Positions 24,625 through 34,519 of a stretch of 64,000 bases of DNA are shown piece after piece (within the stretch, counting starts at the first letter, position 1; every line of letters starts with the position of its first letter). The stretch is from Chrysemys picta bellii (lineage: Eukaryota > Chordata > Testudines > Emydidae), in NCBI RefSeq assembly GCF_011386835.1, contig NC_088801.1, forward strand, positions 20,322,824-20,386,823, in the 5' to 3' direction. The translations under genes were made by a program, and so were the position numbers. The notes beneath the pieces are model-generated. The model searched no databases. It was not told the DNA's origin and worked only from the letters and a program-made list of their open reading frames with translations.

Positions 24625-25100
24625 GGCGCTCCCGCCGGCCCCCCAGCCCCATGACTTTTATGCGCGGCAGCTGCCGGCTGGCCGCCGCGGCCCCGGGTCC
24701 CCTCCAGCGGCGGGGCCGTGCTTTGAATGGCTGCTGCTTTTAGCTCGGGCATGTGGCCGCTCCGTAAATAAGGCGAGGAAGGTGGAGCTGCGGCCTCAGT
24801 GCTCCTGCCCGGCAGCCTTGCACCTGTTCCCCCGGCTCCGCGCGGCTCGGGCAGGGCGCCCCCGGGGCATTCCTGGGGGGAGCGCGGCCCCCGGGGCAGG
24901 CCGGGCGCTGGGGCGCTCTCCCGGGTGCCCTTCACCAGGCTGGCTCTGGGCAGCAAGGAGTGAAACGCCCCCGGGAGGGACAGCCTCGTCCGGAGCCCAG
25001 AGGGGGCCGTGAGCGAGGGGCTTCCTGGACCCTTAGCATGTGCTCTCCTCTGGGGGGTGAACAGCGGGGCCCGGGCACACCTGCGGGAGGGGGATTCACT
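24190..25100. promoter_or_regulatory. CpG island covering exon 1 and promoter of the bHLH gene
   Basis: A sharp block of GC-rich, CpG-dense sequence begins inside exon 1 and runs about 480 bp upstream of the start codon; both flanks are AT-rich. It is by far the longest CpG-dense block of non-repeat character in the window. Upstream of the ATG it holds E-box cores CAGCTG (24668-24673) and CATGTG (24750-24755), which could be sites for bHLH autoregulation or cross-regulation. An ATAAAAG sequence (minus strand, 24661-24655) lies only about 31 bases before the ATG, too close for a normal TATA box unless the 5' UTR is nearly absent. The transcription start cannot be fixed from sequence. Confidence 0.75.
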
Positions 25101-25531
25101 CGCCTGGCCAAATCTGCATCGCGTTGGCAGGACCTCACACCTGCCCCCTACAGAACCCTTCCCGGCGGGGAGGCTGGGTGGATGAGCGCCTCTCTCCCTC
25201 TTCAGGTGCTGCTTCCCCTACAGCCAGTGAAACAGGAAAGTTAGGACCTAAGGGCTCCAGGGCAGTTGCAAACAATAACCCTCTCCAAGGCCTGATGCCA
25301 ATAATAAGCATAGGTAATATCTGTCCACATCCATCCAATTGAAGGATCAAGACACTATGCAAATATGTTGTTGTTTAGTTTTATTGTGGGATAGTAATAT
25401 GGAGTAATCACTCTGAAAAATAAAGAACATGCTTTGCTCAAGTATATTTTCAAAATAACTGTTGGTTTCAAATGGACGAACAGGCACTCCAGCGCTAGTT
25501 CTTTCATCAGCTTTCCCACCAAATACTAGAC

Positions 25532-25665
25532 CAGTGGTTTTCAACCTTTTTTTCATTTGTGGACCCCTAAAAAATATTTCAATGGAGGTGCGGCCCCCTT
25601 TGGAAATCTTAAACATAGTCTGCGGACCCACGAGGGTTCTGTGGACCTCAGGTTGAAAACCACTG
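25532..25665. mobile_element. hAT MITE, 134 bp, intact ends
   Basis: Inverted termini CAGTGGTTTTCAACCT and AGGTTGAAAACCACTG are perfect over 16 bp. A perfect 8-bp target duplication, TACTAGAC, flanks it (25524-25531 and 25666-25673). The interior repeats GTGGACCCC/GCGGACCC phrases. Non-autonomous. It lies about 900 bp upstream of the bHLH start codon, just outside the CpG island. Confidence 0.9.
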
Positions 25666-26139
25666 TACTAGACGTACATATAAATCCAAATCCCGATTCA
25701 ATTTAAAATGCAGAGCTACAGCAACCAATTTACTTATTAAAGGTCATCTTATTCACTAGTTTATTATGCCTCTTCTCTCCATAAAAGTTTGACAGCCCCT
25801 CTGCACTCAAACTCATGGTACAGGTTTTCCCAACTGAGTCATCTCTACCTGATTAAGTAGTGCTAGATGACTGTTTTATGTAGCCACTGGAGTTTATTTT
25901 TGTTGTTGTTGTTTGAATTGGAAAGATGGATTAATATTCAGAGTTGGATTAGCAGTCACATCCTTTTAATCATAGGTGCATACACTCAGAATGGACAGCT
26001 GCTTTGCCACTCTTGGCTGGGAGTCATGTCCTCCACAAATACAGTTAATGCATATATGTGGTCTCTTGACTGTCAGCACTCAAGTCCATCTGTTAGAATG
26101 GCACGGTGCCTGCTTAAAAGTTGGTTGTACCTTCCCTTT

Positions 26140-26378
26140 GGGCATAGGTGCTAGGCAACAAATGTGTTCATGTGAGCAGCTTACAGAATGCTTAAAATAG
26201 TATATTTTCTGCAGAAAGTTCCTTTTGTGTAAAAAATGCTGCAGTGGTGCCTCTGTTTGTCAGTGGGTCTCATCTGTTGCATGTGTAACCCACACACGTC
26301 CTGGGTGTGGTGCTCTGTCCCATCTAGTGGCACCGAGACCACTTAGAGAGAGGGAGATTAATGTGTCTGCTCTACAGC
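26140..26378 (+). repeat. Left arm of a long inverted repeat
   Basis: This 239-bp arm is about 95% identical by eye to the reverse complement of 26939-27174; differences are scattered substitutions and a few one- to three-base indels. The arm starts GGGCATAGGTGCTAGGCAAC and ends GTCTGCTCTACAGC. Both arms belong to an interspersed repeat carrying the phrases GGACAGAGCACCAC and GTGTGGGTTACA on one strand. Confidence 0.85.
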
Positions 26379-26938
26379 CACTTATAACACCAAAAGACCC
26401 TGGTTGTCGGCGGGTGGGATCGAGCCTGGGACCTCTAAAGTTAAATACATGAGCCAAAAGCCATATGACCCTTAGCTAAGGCAGTAGAGCAGACTCATTA
26501 ATCCAGTGGTTCTCAAACTTTTGTACTGGTTACCCGTTTCACATAGCAAGCCTCTGAGTGCGCCCCCCCATATAAATAAAAAACACTTAAAAATATATTT
26601 AACAATATTATAAATGCTGGATGCAAAGCGGAGTTTGGGGGTGAAGGCTGTCAGATCATGACCCCCCCAGGTAATAACCTCACGATCCCCTGAGGGATCC
26701 TGACCCCCAGTTTGAGAACCCCCGCATTAACTCAGAAGGTGTGTGGGTTACATACTTCCCCTAGCTGAGGAAGCATCCCGAGCTTCAGAGACTTCCCAGT
26801 TGAAATCCTGGATGAGCCCCCACTTGTAACACTGACAGACCCCGATTTTTCAGTGGGTGGGCTCAAATCTGGGACCTCTGGAACTTAGTGCATGAACCTC
26901 TACTGCATGAGCTAAAAGCCAACTGGCTGTTAACTAAC
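26379..26938. repeat. Loop between inverted arms: two diverged direct copies of one repeat
   Basis: Two direct, diverged units share CACTT(A/G)TAACAC, GGGACCTCT, GAGC(C/T)AAAAGCCA and GTAGAGCAGACTCATTAAT. The first ends at 26503, where a hAT MITE (26504-26724) interrupts it; the second spans about 26800-26960. The GGGACCTCT...ATGAGC section is weakly tRNA-like, but no cloverleaf was established. Confidence 0.6.
26504..26724. mobile_element. hAT MITE inserted in the inverted-repeat loop
   Basis: Ends CAGTGGTTCTCAAACTT and, inverted, CGGGGGTTCTCAAACTGG. Flanks CATTAATC (26496-26503) and CATTAACT (26725-26732) are an imperfect 8-bp target duplication. 221 bp, non-coding. It is younger than the repeat that it interrupts. 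Confidence 0.75.
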
Positions 26939-27174
26939 GCTGTAGAGCAGACTCATTAATTTCTCTCTCTAAGTGGTCTTGGTGCCACATGATGGGACAG
27001 AGCACCACACCCAGGAGGTGTGTGGGTTACACCTGCAGCAGATGAGACCCACTGACAAACAGAGGCACCACTGCAGCATTTTTACACAAAAGGAACTTTC
27101 TGCAGAAAATATACTATTTTAAGCATTCTGTAAGCTGTTCACATGAACACATTTGTTGCCTAGCACCTATGCCC
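26939..27174 (-). repeat. Right arm of the long inverted repeat
   Basis: Reverse-complement partner of 26140-26378, starting GCTGTAGAGCAGACTC and ending TAGCACCTATGCCC. The high identity of the arms contrasts with the diverged repeats in the loop. The adjacent CACTAGATGGGACAGAGCAC (27175-27194) again repeats part of the arm. Confidence 0.85.
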
Positions 27175-27199
27175 ACTAGATGGGACAGAGCACAACAAT

Positions 27200-28525
27200 C
27201 GAATGACTTTTTTTTCCCCATTTTCTTTTTGCTCACTGGGAAATGGGTGCTCAGATGACCAATCTCTAAAATCAACAATCCAAATATCTTATTAGGGTAT
27301 GCCATACCTTTGTTCTCCTTTTCCAAACTTTATACTAACGTGGATGAAGCTTTGAAACTAGCATTCTTCGAAGTATTAATGGAAAGTGCATGCAATGTGT
27401 TAAGTTTTTACAGTTGTGAATGTAATAGTTATCAGCTGAAAGATGGCCAGTTTTCAAAGGTGGAGCTTCTTAAGGATTGCTTCAGCTCCAGAAAGAGATG
27501 GTTTATTTTATTCTAATTTCATTGCTATGGCTATTGTATCTTCTACTAAAGAATCTGCAGCAGTGAGGAAGGAACCATCACAATAGGGAATTCCCTTGTG
27601 ACAGGAGAACTAGAGATTCTTTAGGTGTTCAAGGATCTTTGTTTGGAAGCTCGTGGGGCAGCTTCTTGGTTGTCTTGCACTTTGTAGCCATTTATACCTC
27701 CATTCTGATTTGATGTTTCCCACCCATATTGCTTAGGTTTAAATGACTTTACGAGGTACAGAGGCAGTGGAGAATCAGGCCCGATAGGTTCTGAGCACTC
27801 TTAGCAAGGTGTCCAAGAAAATGAACGTACAAAGCAAATAGATAGACATGCTGCCCACTGATTGCTGCTGCAGCAAAGTATGAAGTCATCAGGAAATCAG
27901 TTTATATTATGAATAGTTACATTTATAGTGTAAATTTACTCTGCATATGTATAAAAACAGAGCTTTATATCTTTTGTAATTCCTATACTAACCCTTTTTC
28001 CACAAGAACAGTAGAAAGATCTAATCAAGTCTAGCAAAATGAAAGCAAATTGGAAACAGCAGGCTAGATAATTCTGGAAGTAAGATGAACCAAAATGACA
28101 TTTTTGAAACACTGTGGCCTAGATTCTTAGCTGTACTAGAGGTAAAGAAAGGGGTTTAGGACAAGGGAGGTTTAAGCCACCGTTACAGTCACTTGACTGA
28201 GGGCTGAACAGTTTCTAAACATAATTTAGAGCAGCTTGGAGGAGATGCTGGTTTTACACTACCTGGGCATTCCTCTAATCCTGGGGAATTTACAGCTACT
28301 CACTGTACAACAAATATCATGTATTTGCTATGTACACAAATATTAATAGAGGCACCATAAACCTCTTTCTGTTATGAAGATATCGTACCAGTACTTCTAA
28401 AAAAGTTACAAATGGAATGTTACCTTCAAGCTCAATGCTCTACCAGTGATAGAGAAGCAGTTCCTAGCTCCAAGCAGCTTGCATTCTGATGTACTTGTCC
28501 TATAATTAAAGTGGGATTTCTTCTC
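27200..28525. other. Stretch without recognised genes or repeats
   Basis: AT-rich sequence between the inverted repeat and a small retroposon. Nothing recognised on either strand. Confidence 0.5.
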
Positions 28526-28530
28526 TGGAA

Positions 28531-28656
28531 TCAGAGGGGTAGCCGTGTTAGTCTGAATCTGTAAAAAGCAACAGAGGGTCCTGTGGCACCTTTAAGACTA
28601 ACAGAAGTATTGGGAGCATAAGCTTTCGTGGGTAAGAACCTCAGGACCCTCCGTTG
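28531..28656 (+). mobile_element. Short retroposon (GTAGCCGTGTTAGTCTG family) with target duplication
   Basis: Contains GGGGTAGCCGTGTTAGTCTG, CCTGTGGCACCTTTAAGAC and GCATAAGCTTTCGTGGG, a family common in reptile genomes. An 11-bp direct repeat CTTCTCTGGAA (28520-28530 and 28657-28667) flanks it, as expected for target-primed retroposition. AGCAACAGAGGGTCCT near the left recurs inverted as AGGACCCTCCGTTGCTT at the right end, so the copy is a foldback. Family name not certain. Confidence 0.7.
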
Positions 28657-28943
28657 CTTCTCTGGAAGAAATTGTTTTTAGGAAATTTTTTATGTCACGT
28701 CATTGTAAGAAATAGATTCAATGAGATTAAATGTGTTCATTTATTTTAATAGCAGGTGCATGGTAGAATCCGGCATCACTGTGCTTGGTGCTGTACAAAT
28801 GTATGGGAAATAATCGTGCCCCAAAGAGTTTACCGTTTTAGGCCCTGATCCTGGAAACACTCATCATGTGGGTAGTCCCTGGCTGAAAGTGAATAGTAAT
28901 GAAGTACTACAAATGTATTCAGGGTCAGAGACTGAGAAGCTAA

Positions 28944-29239
28944 GGCCTAGTCTTCACTTACCGGCTGGTCCGGCGGCACGCCATCGATGTTCTGGGATCG
29001 ATTTATCGCGTCTGGTTAAGACGCGATAAATTGATCCCGGATCGATCCCGGAAGTGCTCACAGTTGGCGCCGGTACTCCAGCTCGCCGAGAGGAGTACGC
29101 GGCGTCGACGGGGGGAGACTTCCGGCCGCGTCTGGACCGCGGTAAGTTCGGACTAAGGTACTTCGAATTCAGCTACGTTATTAACGTAGCTGAATTTGCG
29201 TACCTTAGTCCGAAGTCCGGACTAAGTGGGGACCAGGTC
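28944..29239 (-). mobile_element. Harbinger-like foldback MITE, copy 2
   Basis: Ends GGCCTAGTCTTCACTTACC and, inverted, GACCTGGTCCCCACTTAG; 3-bp target duplication TAA (28941-28943 and 29240-29242), the site preference of PIF/Harbinger elements. Same modules as 3967-4251 in opposite orientation. A near-31-bp palindrome (AATTCAGCTACGTTA, then its complement) lies at about 29166-29196, and a 12-bp stem ATTTATCGCGTC at about 29001-29031. CpG-rich but not a promoter island. Confidence 0.75.
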
Positions 29240-29242
29240 TAA

Positions 29243-31145
29243 GTAACTATTGTCTTTTTAAAAAAAGAGAGACTTCTTAAACATTTTTCTATGTTAAATG
29301 GAACAGAGAAGAGGAGCTTTTTGCTTTCTTATTGGATAATGTGTGAGGCTCCTCAAACTTCAAAATTAAAATTGTAGGCCATATACAGTATTCCCTTAAT
29401 CACATGGTGCATATTGGCTATATAAGTACCTATTTAGATAGATAAGCACATGCAGCTGTCACTGACAGTTTATGCTCTTTGTAGTTTAACATTGTATAGA
29501 AGCATTTGAAATCATGTGAATTATAGCTTAATGTGGAGTGTGTGAGTGTAAGTATATTAGCATCATATTTTCATTAGAATTCAAAACTCCTACTTCTGTC
29601 CACAAGAAAATTTAAAAGTGAGATGTAGAGAAGCACCTACAATTGAATCTCAATATACATTTAAAATAATGCTTTTGGTTTTGTTGGAAAGTAAAGTTCA
29701 GATCTATATAAATTCAAATTCCTCAATTTGATCCTAATGACAAAACTCCAATTGACTTCAATGGAGTCAGAATGTCACTCTTGATATTCTCTGATAGCTG
29801 AGTAGTAGGGAATTGCTTGTATATCAGACTCAGATGTTTGCTTTCGAGGGTTCTACTGTCTTTATCACTTCATATGTGTCCTTTTCTGATAAATATATTT
29901 ATTGGAACTAACCTTCTCTTCCCCCTCGTCCCAAAGAAAACCCAATAAAAACTGTTGGGATATTTCCAGAATTGGAATGCATGTAGTATAATAAACTGGC
30001 AAAATAAGGAAGGCAGGAGAGCAGCAATACTTAGAAAGAATAATACTGTGTCTGCTGAGTAAAATAAAACAACTTTCACTGGCACTACAGAAATAGCTAA
30101 TACAGAGGTTAAGGGCAAAAAGGTGGTCAACAATTCTTGTTTCTACCTCCAAGACAGTTTGAGAAAGTAGAGTAAGAAATGATTTTACAGATAAGAGAGG
30201 CTTGTATAAAGGCCAAAACATTGGTGACTTTAATTACTTGGTTATTGATTGTGCATAAATGTAATCCCAATCTAGGGGGAGCATGTTTGTCAAGGAAGAT
30301 ACAATAGTGCAGGATTGCTTTTTTTCCTTTTTACAATTTGCTGAATTGCTAATACAAGCAGGGCTGCATGAATCTAATATAGAATAGTGGGAAATATTTT
30401 ATGTGTAGCTGTCAGGACACAGACTGAAATTTGCCCTTGTTCTGTAAACACAGGTAAAGAGATATGAGGCCATTGTAGAGGATTGTGTAGCAATATGCAA
30501 CAAATTGAAAAAATAAGAGTAAATCAAACTAACCACTAGACAGTACCATTCTGCAAACTAGTACATTAAAGCCTTTATAGTTTTCAGACACAATATTATT
30601 GTAATATAAGGTATTCGTAGGAAAGAACTTTTGAAAAGGAGCATTGGGAAAACTATAAATATAAAGAGGGCAAGTTAGTTAAAGGACAATTAAAGAAGAA
30701 AACAAATCAATGGGTAAGAAAATTTGTAGTTACAGTCAAGAAGCTTTCAAATATATTTACATTAAATATAAAGTATAGGAGAAAATTGTTTCACTTGCTT
30801 GGAAAAAAAGACACTTTAGCGACAATAAAGCCTTTAAACAGACAAACTTAAGTATTTTTAAAAATGGTTCTTTAAATGTTTACAGTAAAAGTCTGCTCTT
30901 GGTGATATTCACAAGATTTCCATTGAATGCAGAGAGATTTCCTGTGTGCATTCAAGAGCAGAATTGCCACGTAACATTTTAGATCTTTGAAGATAAAACT
31001 TCTTTGCCACCTAATTTTCTGATTTTTCGGTTTAGCAAATATTGATCCCCTGAACGCATATTACTAATGGCTCTTAAATGGCTGCTTAGTTTTTATTGTT
31101 TACATCCTTGTTCAATGTCAAAGTAGAACTAAATTTTATTATATC

Positions 31146-31148
<3 letters not shown>
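29243..31148. other. Stretch without recognised genes or repeats
   Basis: Nearly 2 kb of AT-rich DNA. A TTGACTTCAATGGAGTCA phrase at 29753-29770 is a likely relic of the short foldback family. No exon recognised. Confidence 0.5.

Positions 31149-31228
<80 letters not shown>
31149..31228. repeat. Self-complementary compound microsatellite (GT)24-ATAT-(AC)14
   Basis: Read directly: 24 GT units (31149-31196), ATAT, then 14 AC units (31201-31228), bordered by TTT on the left and AAA on the right. The two halves are reverse complements, so the tract can form a hairpin or cruciform, and alternating purine-pyrimidine sequence favours Z-DNA. Open frames of Cys-Val or Thr-His here are artefacts. Confidence 0.95.
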
Positions 31229-31233
<5 letters not shown>

Positions 31234-31517
31234 ATGTAGGGGGAGAAATGCCCTCTAGTAAAGGATTCAATGCCTATAGACAGCACATTCAGACCTATTG
31301 GTTTGTTTTCTGGCCTTGGACAATACCACCAGTATAGCTGCAAGCCAAAAGATCATTCTAGGCATTGGTGTGAAAATGAGTACAATGCATATCAGTATAT
31401 CTAACCAGAATAAATAGTTTGCCTGTCTTTTCTTTTTAAAAAGTGATTTGTCACGTCAACATTAGACAAGCAACATGCTATGAAAACTCCACAGCCCCAA
31501 CGACTGTTTTTCGGGAT

Positions 31518-31672
31518 ATAAAAGCCAGGGCTGGCGTCAGAGAGTAGCAAGCAGGGCAATGGCCGAGGGCCCCATGCCACGGGGGGACCTGCAAAGCTAA
31601 GTTGCTCAGACTTCGGCTTCAGCCCCAGGTGGCGGGTTCAGGGCCCCAGGCTTCAGCCCTGCTGTTACCCCA
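31518..31672 (+). repeat. Fragment of a CAGGGCTGGC-type interspersed repeat
   Basis: Starts AAAGCCAGGGCTGGCGTCAG and continues with AAGCTAAGTTGCTCAGAC and GGCTTCAGCCC. The same phrases occur inverted at 48520-48663, inside a hAT element, and partly at 34410-34470. Borders approximate. Confidence 0.55.
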
Positions 31673-31942
31673 CTATTTGGATTTAGGGGGGCTAGGACTG
31701 GGATATCCTATATATTAACAGATAAGGTTTCTGTCTGCATGACAAGAATCAGGGGAGGGAGTGAAAGGAAAGCCCTCTAACACTATCCAAATGGGGAGAA
31801 AATTGGTGATCCACCCTAAAAGAATTGCCAGGATATCGCCGGGGGTTTGTCTCTGACCTGCAGAGGACTCCCCAGAGCAGGCTAATCCTGCTAACCCTTG
31901 AAAGGACACAGATACAGCCCTCTGATCAAGAATAGGTACACA

Positions 31943-32243
31943 CAGGGCCGGCTCCAGGCACCAGGCACCAGGCAACCAAGCACATGCTTGGGGCGGCACC
32001 TGGTAAGGGGCGGCCAATCTTGGGGTGGCGGGGGACAGCGTGGCATGGCATTCCGCGGGGGGGGGTGTGCTCCGGTGGCGCTCGGCGGGGGGGCAGCACA
32101 GGGCGCGGCGCTCGGGGGGGGCGGGCTCCGGCGACACGGCACTCGGCGGGGGGGGCGGCGCGGCGCTCGGCGGGGGGGGCTCGGTGGGGCGGCGCTTTTT
32201 TTTTGCTGCTTGGGGCAGCAAAAAAAAGTTAGAGCCGGCCCTG
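31943..32243. mobile_element. hAT MITE with GGGCCGGCTC termini
   Basis: Inverted termini CAGGGCCGGCTC and GAGCCGGCCCTG are perfect over 12 bp, and a perfect 8-bp duplication GGTACACA flanks them (31935-31942 and 32244-32251). The interior is G-rich with runs of GGCGCTCGGCGGGGGGG-like units (32060-32190) that produce long spurious open frames. 301 bp, non-autonomous, apparently young. Confidence 0.9.
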
Positions 32244-32530
32244 GGTACACAAGCAGCAAAAAGTTTTATTTATTTAAGAGAAAATTAGGTGGTTACAGTA
32301 TATTTAATAAAGCAAGAAAGGAAAACAATTACAATGTATAATAGGTAATAACGCACACTTGGATTACTTTTAAAGATCATACATTCAGTTGACTCAAAAG
32401 ACTAAACAGACTGAGACAAATATAATGTTGAGTTGATACACACTGAACTTTTCATACATATGCATAAGGCCTCTAATACAATAGCATTGGACTTATTACA
32501 GTGTAACATATAAGTACCCCATGCATATGC

Positions 32531-33577
32531 TGTGACAGGTTGAACCCCCGTGTCCAGAATGTCACCTGATGTACGGGGGTTTCACTGAGCCTGCCTGCTC
32601 CATTAGCCTGGGCTCCCTCCCTCAGTTTTTGCTGAATTAGGCTCTATGGCCACATGCACACAGATAGGGATGCACCAGCTGTAGAATCACAAGTCTGTAA
32701 ACAGCTGTCTATGAGAAGACAAGAAATTGCCTAGCATTCAAGTGCAGCTCCCCTCTGGAAAGTACACCCCAAAATAATATTGTATTGCGCTGTAGAGAAA
32801 TCTATACAACGTAAACTCAGAAATTCACCCCCTCCCTCATGTGGAGGAAGATATGACCAACTTCTTGCCCCTCCCCAGTTATAAATTGCACAAACTAGGT
32901 TTTATAATAAACAAAAGCAAGTTTATTAACTACAAAAGGCAGATTAAGTGACTATAAGGGATAGCAAACAGAACAAAGCAGATTACTAAGCAAATAAAAC
33001 AAAACACACATACTAAGCTTAAGATCTTAAAGAGACTGGTTTCAAGAAGTAATTTCGCACCTTAAAATGTTGCTTTTGTGCAGGATGCAGAAATTCTTGA
33101 AGATTAGCTACCTTGCTTGCAGCTTAAATCTTCAGACACCACATTCACAGACCAGATCCCTTCTCCACCCTGGCTCAACTCTTTCTGCCCAGTGTCTTTG
33201 TTTCTCAGATCTTTCCAGCTGTCATCCTGGGTGGGGATTCCGTGAAGAGTGAACCTAGATGAACTTACTCCCCAGCCTTAAATAGAATTTACATGAGGCA
33301 GGAACCTTTTGTTTCCCAGTCTTGACCTCCCCCTCCTTTTTAATGGAAAAAAAATCACTAGAAGTCCAAGATGGTGTTTAGTACCAGGTGACATAACTAC
33401 CTGACCTTGTAGCATCAAAGCAATGTCCCAGATACTCAGGAAGGAGAGAGATTAGTATCTTCAAAGTCTTATTGTTTCTTCCTAATGGCCCATCAAGGCT
33501 GATGGCCTGCTGTCTGGTGCGTGTTTCCCAAGTACATACACAGTATTTCTATGAAGAATATGGAGTGTAACATCACA
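32531..33577. mobile_element. Solo LTR of an endogenous LTR retroelement
   Basis: Begins TGTGACAGGTTGAACCCCCG and ends GTAACATCACA (TG...CA). A perfect 5-bp target duplication TATGC flanks it (32526-32530 and 33578-33582). Its 1047-bp length, lack of any gag/pol coding next to it and a TATAATAAAC motif near 32903 fit a solo LTR left by recombination. Related 5' sequence (TGTGACGGGTT..., GCCTGGGCTCCC) occurs at 57891. Class (ERV or Gypsy) not determined. Confidence 0.8.
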
Positions 33578-33582
33578 TATGC

Positions 33583-34405
33583 ATAAAACAGTGCAACATA
33601 GCATTAAAGAAACATTGAACAATTACCATTCTGTGAGCAGTGGCTGGCCATTCACAGGATGGGGTGGGGCAGGTCACACTCGGGCAGGCATCCAGCTTTA
33701 TTGACAGACACACACAATCTTCTAAAATAGACAAAAATCAGACTTGCACTCCTTCACCAATCCCTCTGATTGTCAGCGGTCCTTCTGCTCTGTCAAGCTC
33801 CGCTCTTAACTCCGCACTGCTGTCTGGTTGCCTTCTCTTGATCTTCTGCCCTTCTCCTGATCTGCTCTCCTCTCTCTCTTTTATCCACCAAACAATCTAG
33901 CTTGCCAGCTGACTCTTTATACTCAGTTTCTGGCCACCTCTGATTGGTTGATCTTTCAAGTTGAGAGCTCCCTGCGTGGGTGGCTACTCGTTTAGCAAAT
34001 CAGCTCTGCTCTGACATCATCGCTACTCCTCCTGCCCTCTCCTTGCAGGTGGAGCAAGTTGAGTCACACTTCCTGACCTTTGTTTCTTACTTGCTATTGG
34101 TCAGTTTAGTCTGTCTCATCCATCTTTGACATTTCTAATAGAAAATCAGTGTGTCCACTCTTTTAGCTCCAAACTATCATTATTTGTAACTTATCTAAAG
34201 CATCTAGCCTAAAACTAACTACTGTTCCCTGCAACCTAAAGCACTCTAATGCTATCACTTTTGTAATGCTAATTGGGAGTGGTGAATTATTCACAATGTT
34301 TCTCACTCTCTCCTCCCCTCCCCCCTTCTGACTGTCAGCATCTCTATCCAGGTTCTGCAATCTATATAGGATTCAAGCAAATGAAAACCTCTGGTAATAC
34401 TGCAC
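33583..34405. other. Stretch without recognised genes or repeats
   Basis: CT-rich in its first half (33740-33900). No coding, RNA gene or transposon termini recognised. Confidence 0.45.
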
Positions 34406-34409
34406 AGCG

Positions 34410-34516
34410 ATGCTTTGGCTTTCTGCCCTGGGCCCCAGCGAGTCTAATATTGGTCCTGCTTGGCGGACCCCCTGAAACCTGCTCATAGGCCTCAGACCCC
34501 TGGTTGAGAACCACTG
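34410..34516. mobile_element. Truncated hAT element (right end)
   Basis: Ends CCCTGGTTGAGAACCACTG, a hAT right terminus as at 1201. The interior (TTCTGCCCTGGGCCCCAGCG, GGCGGACCCCCTGAAACC) matches, in inverse orientation, parts of 48442-48762. No left terminus is visible, so it is 5'-truncated. Confidence 0.65.
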
Positions 34517-34519
34517 TGC

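Noticed and set aside
24203..24652. Second minus-strand frame overlapping the bHLH exon, starting at an upstream ATG
   Set aside because: It is the +1 shadow of the bHLH frame, Arg/Ala-rich and without domains. The ATG could at most act as an upstream start.
24371..25012. Long plus-strand open frame (213 codons) opposite the bHLH exon
   Set aside because: It lies in the CpG island antisense to a clear bHLH domain; GC-rich DNA has few stops, and the Arg/Ala/Gly/Pro-rich translation shows no domain.
31086..31343. Open frame rich in Cys-Val and Thr-His
   Set aside because: Pure translation of the (GT)n/(AC)n microsatellite.
31715..32341. Pro/Ala-rich and Gly-rich frames around the GGGCCGGCTC element
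   Set aside because: They come from the G-rich interior of a 301-bp hAT MITE bounded by a perfect 8-bp duplication.
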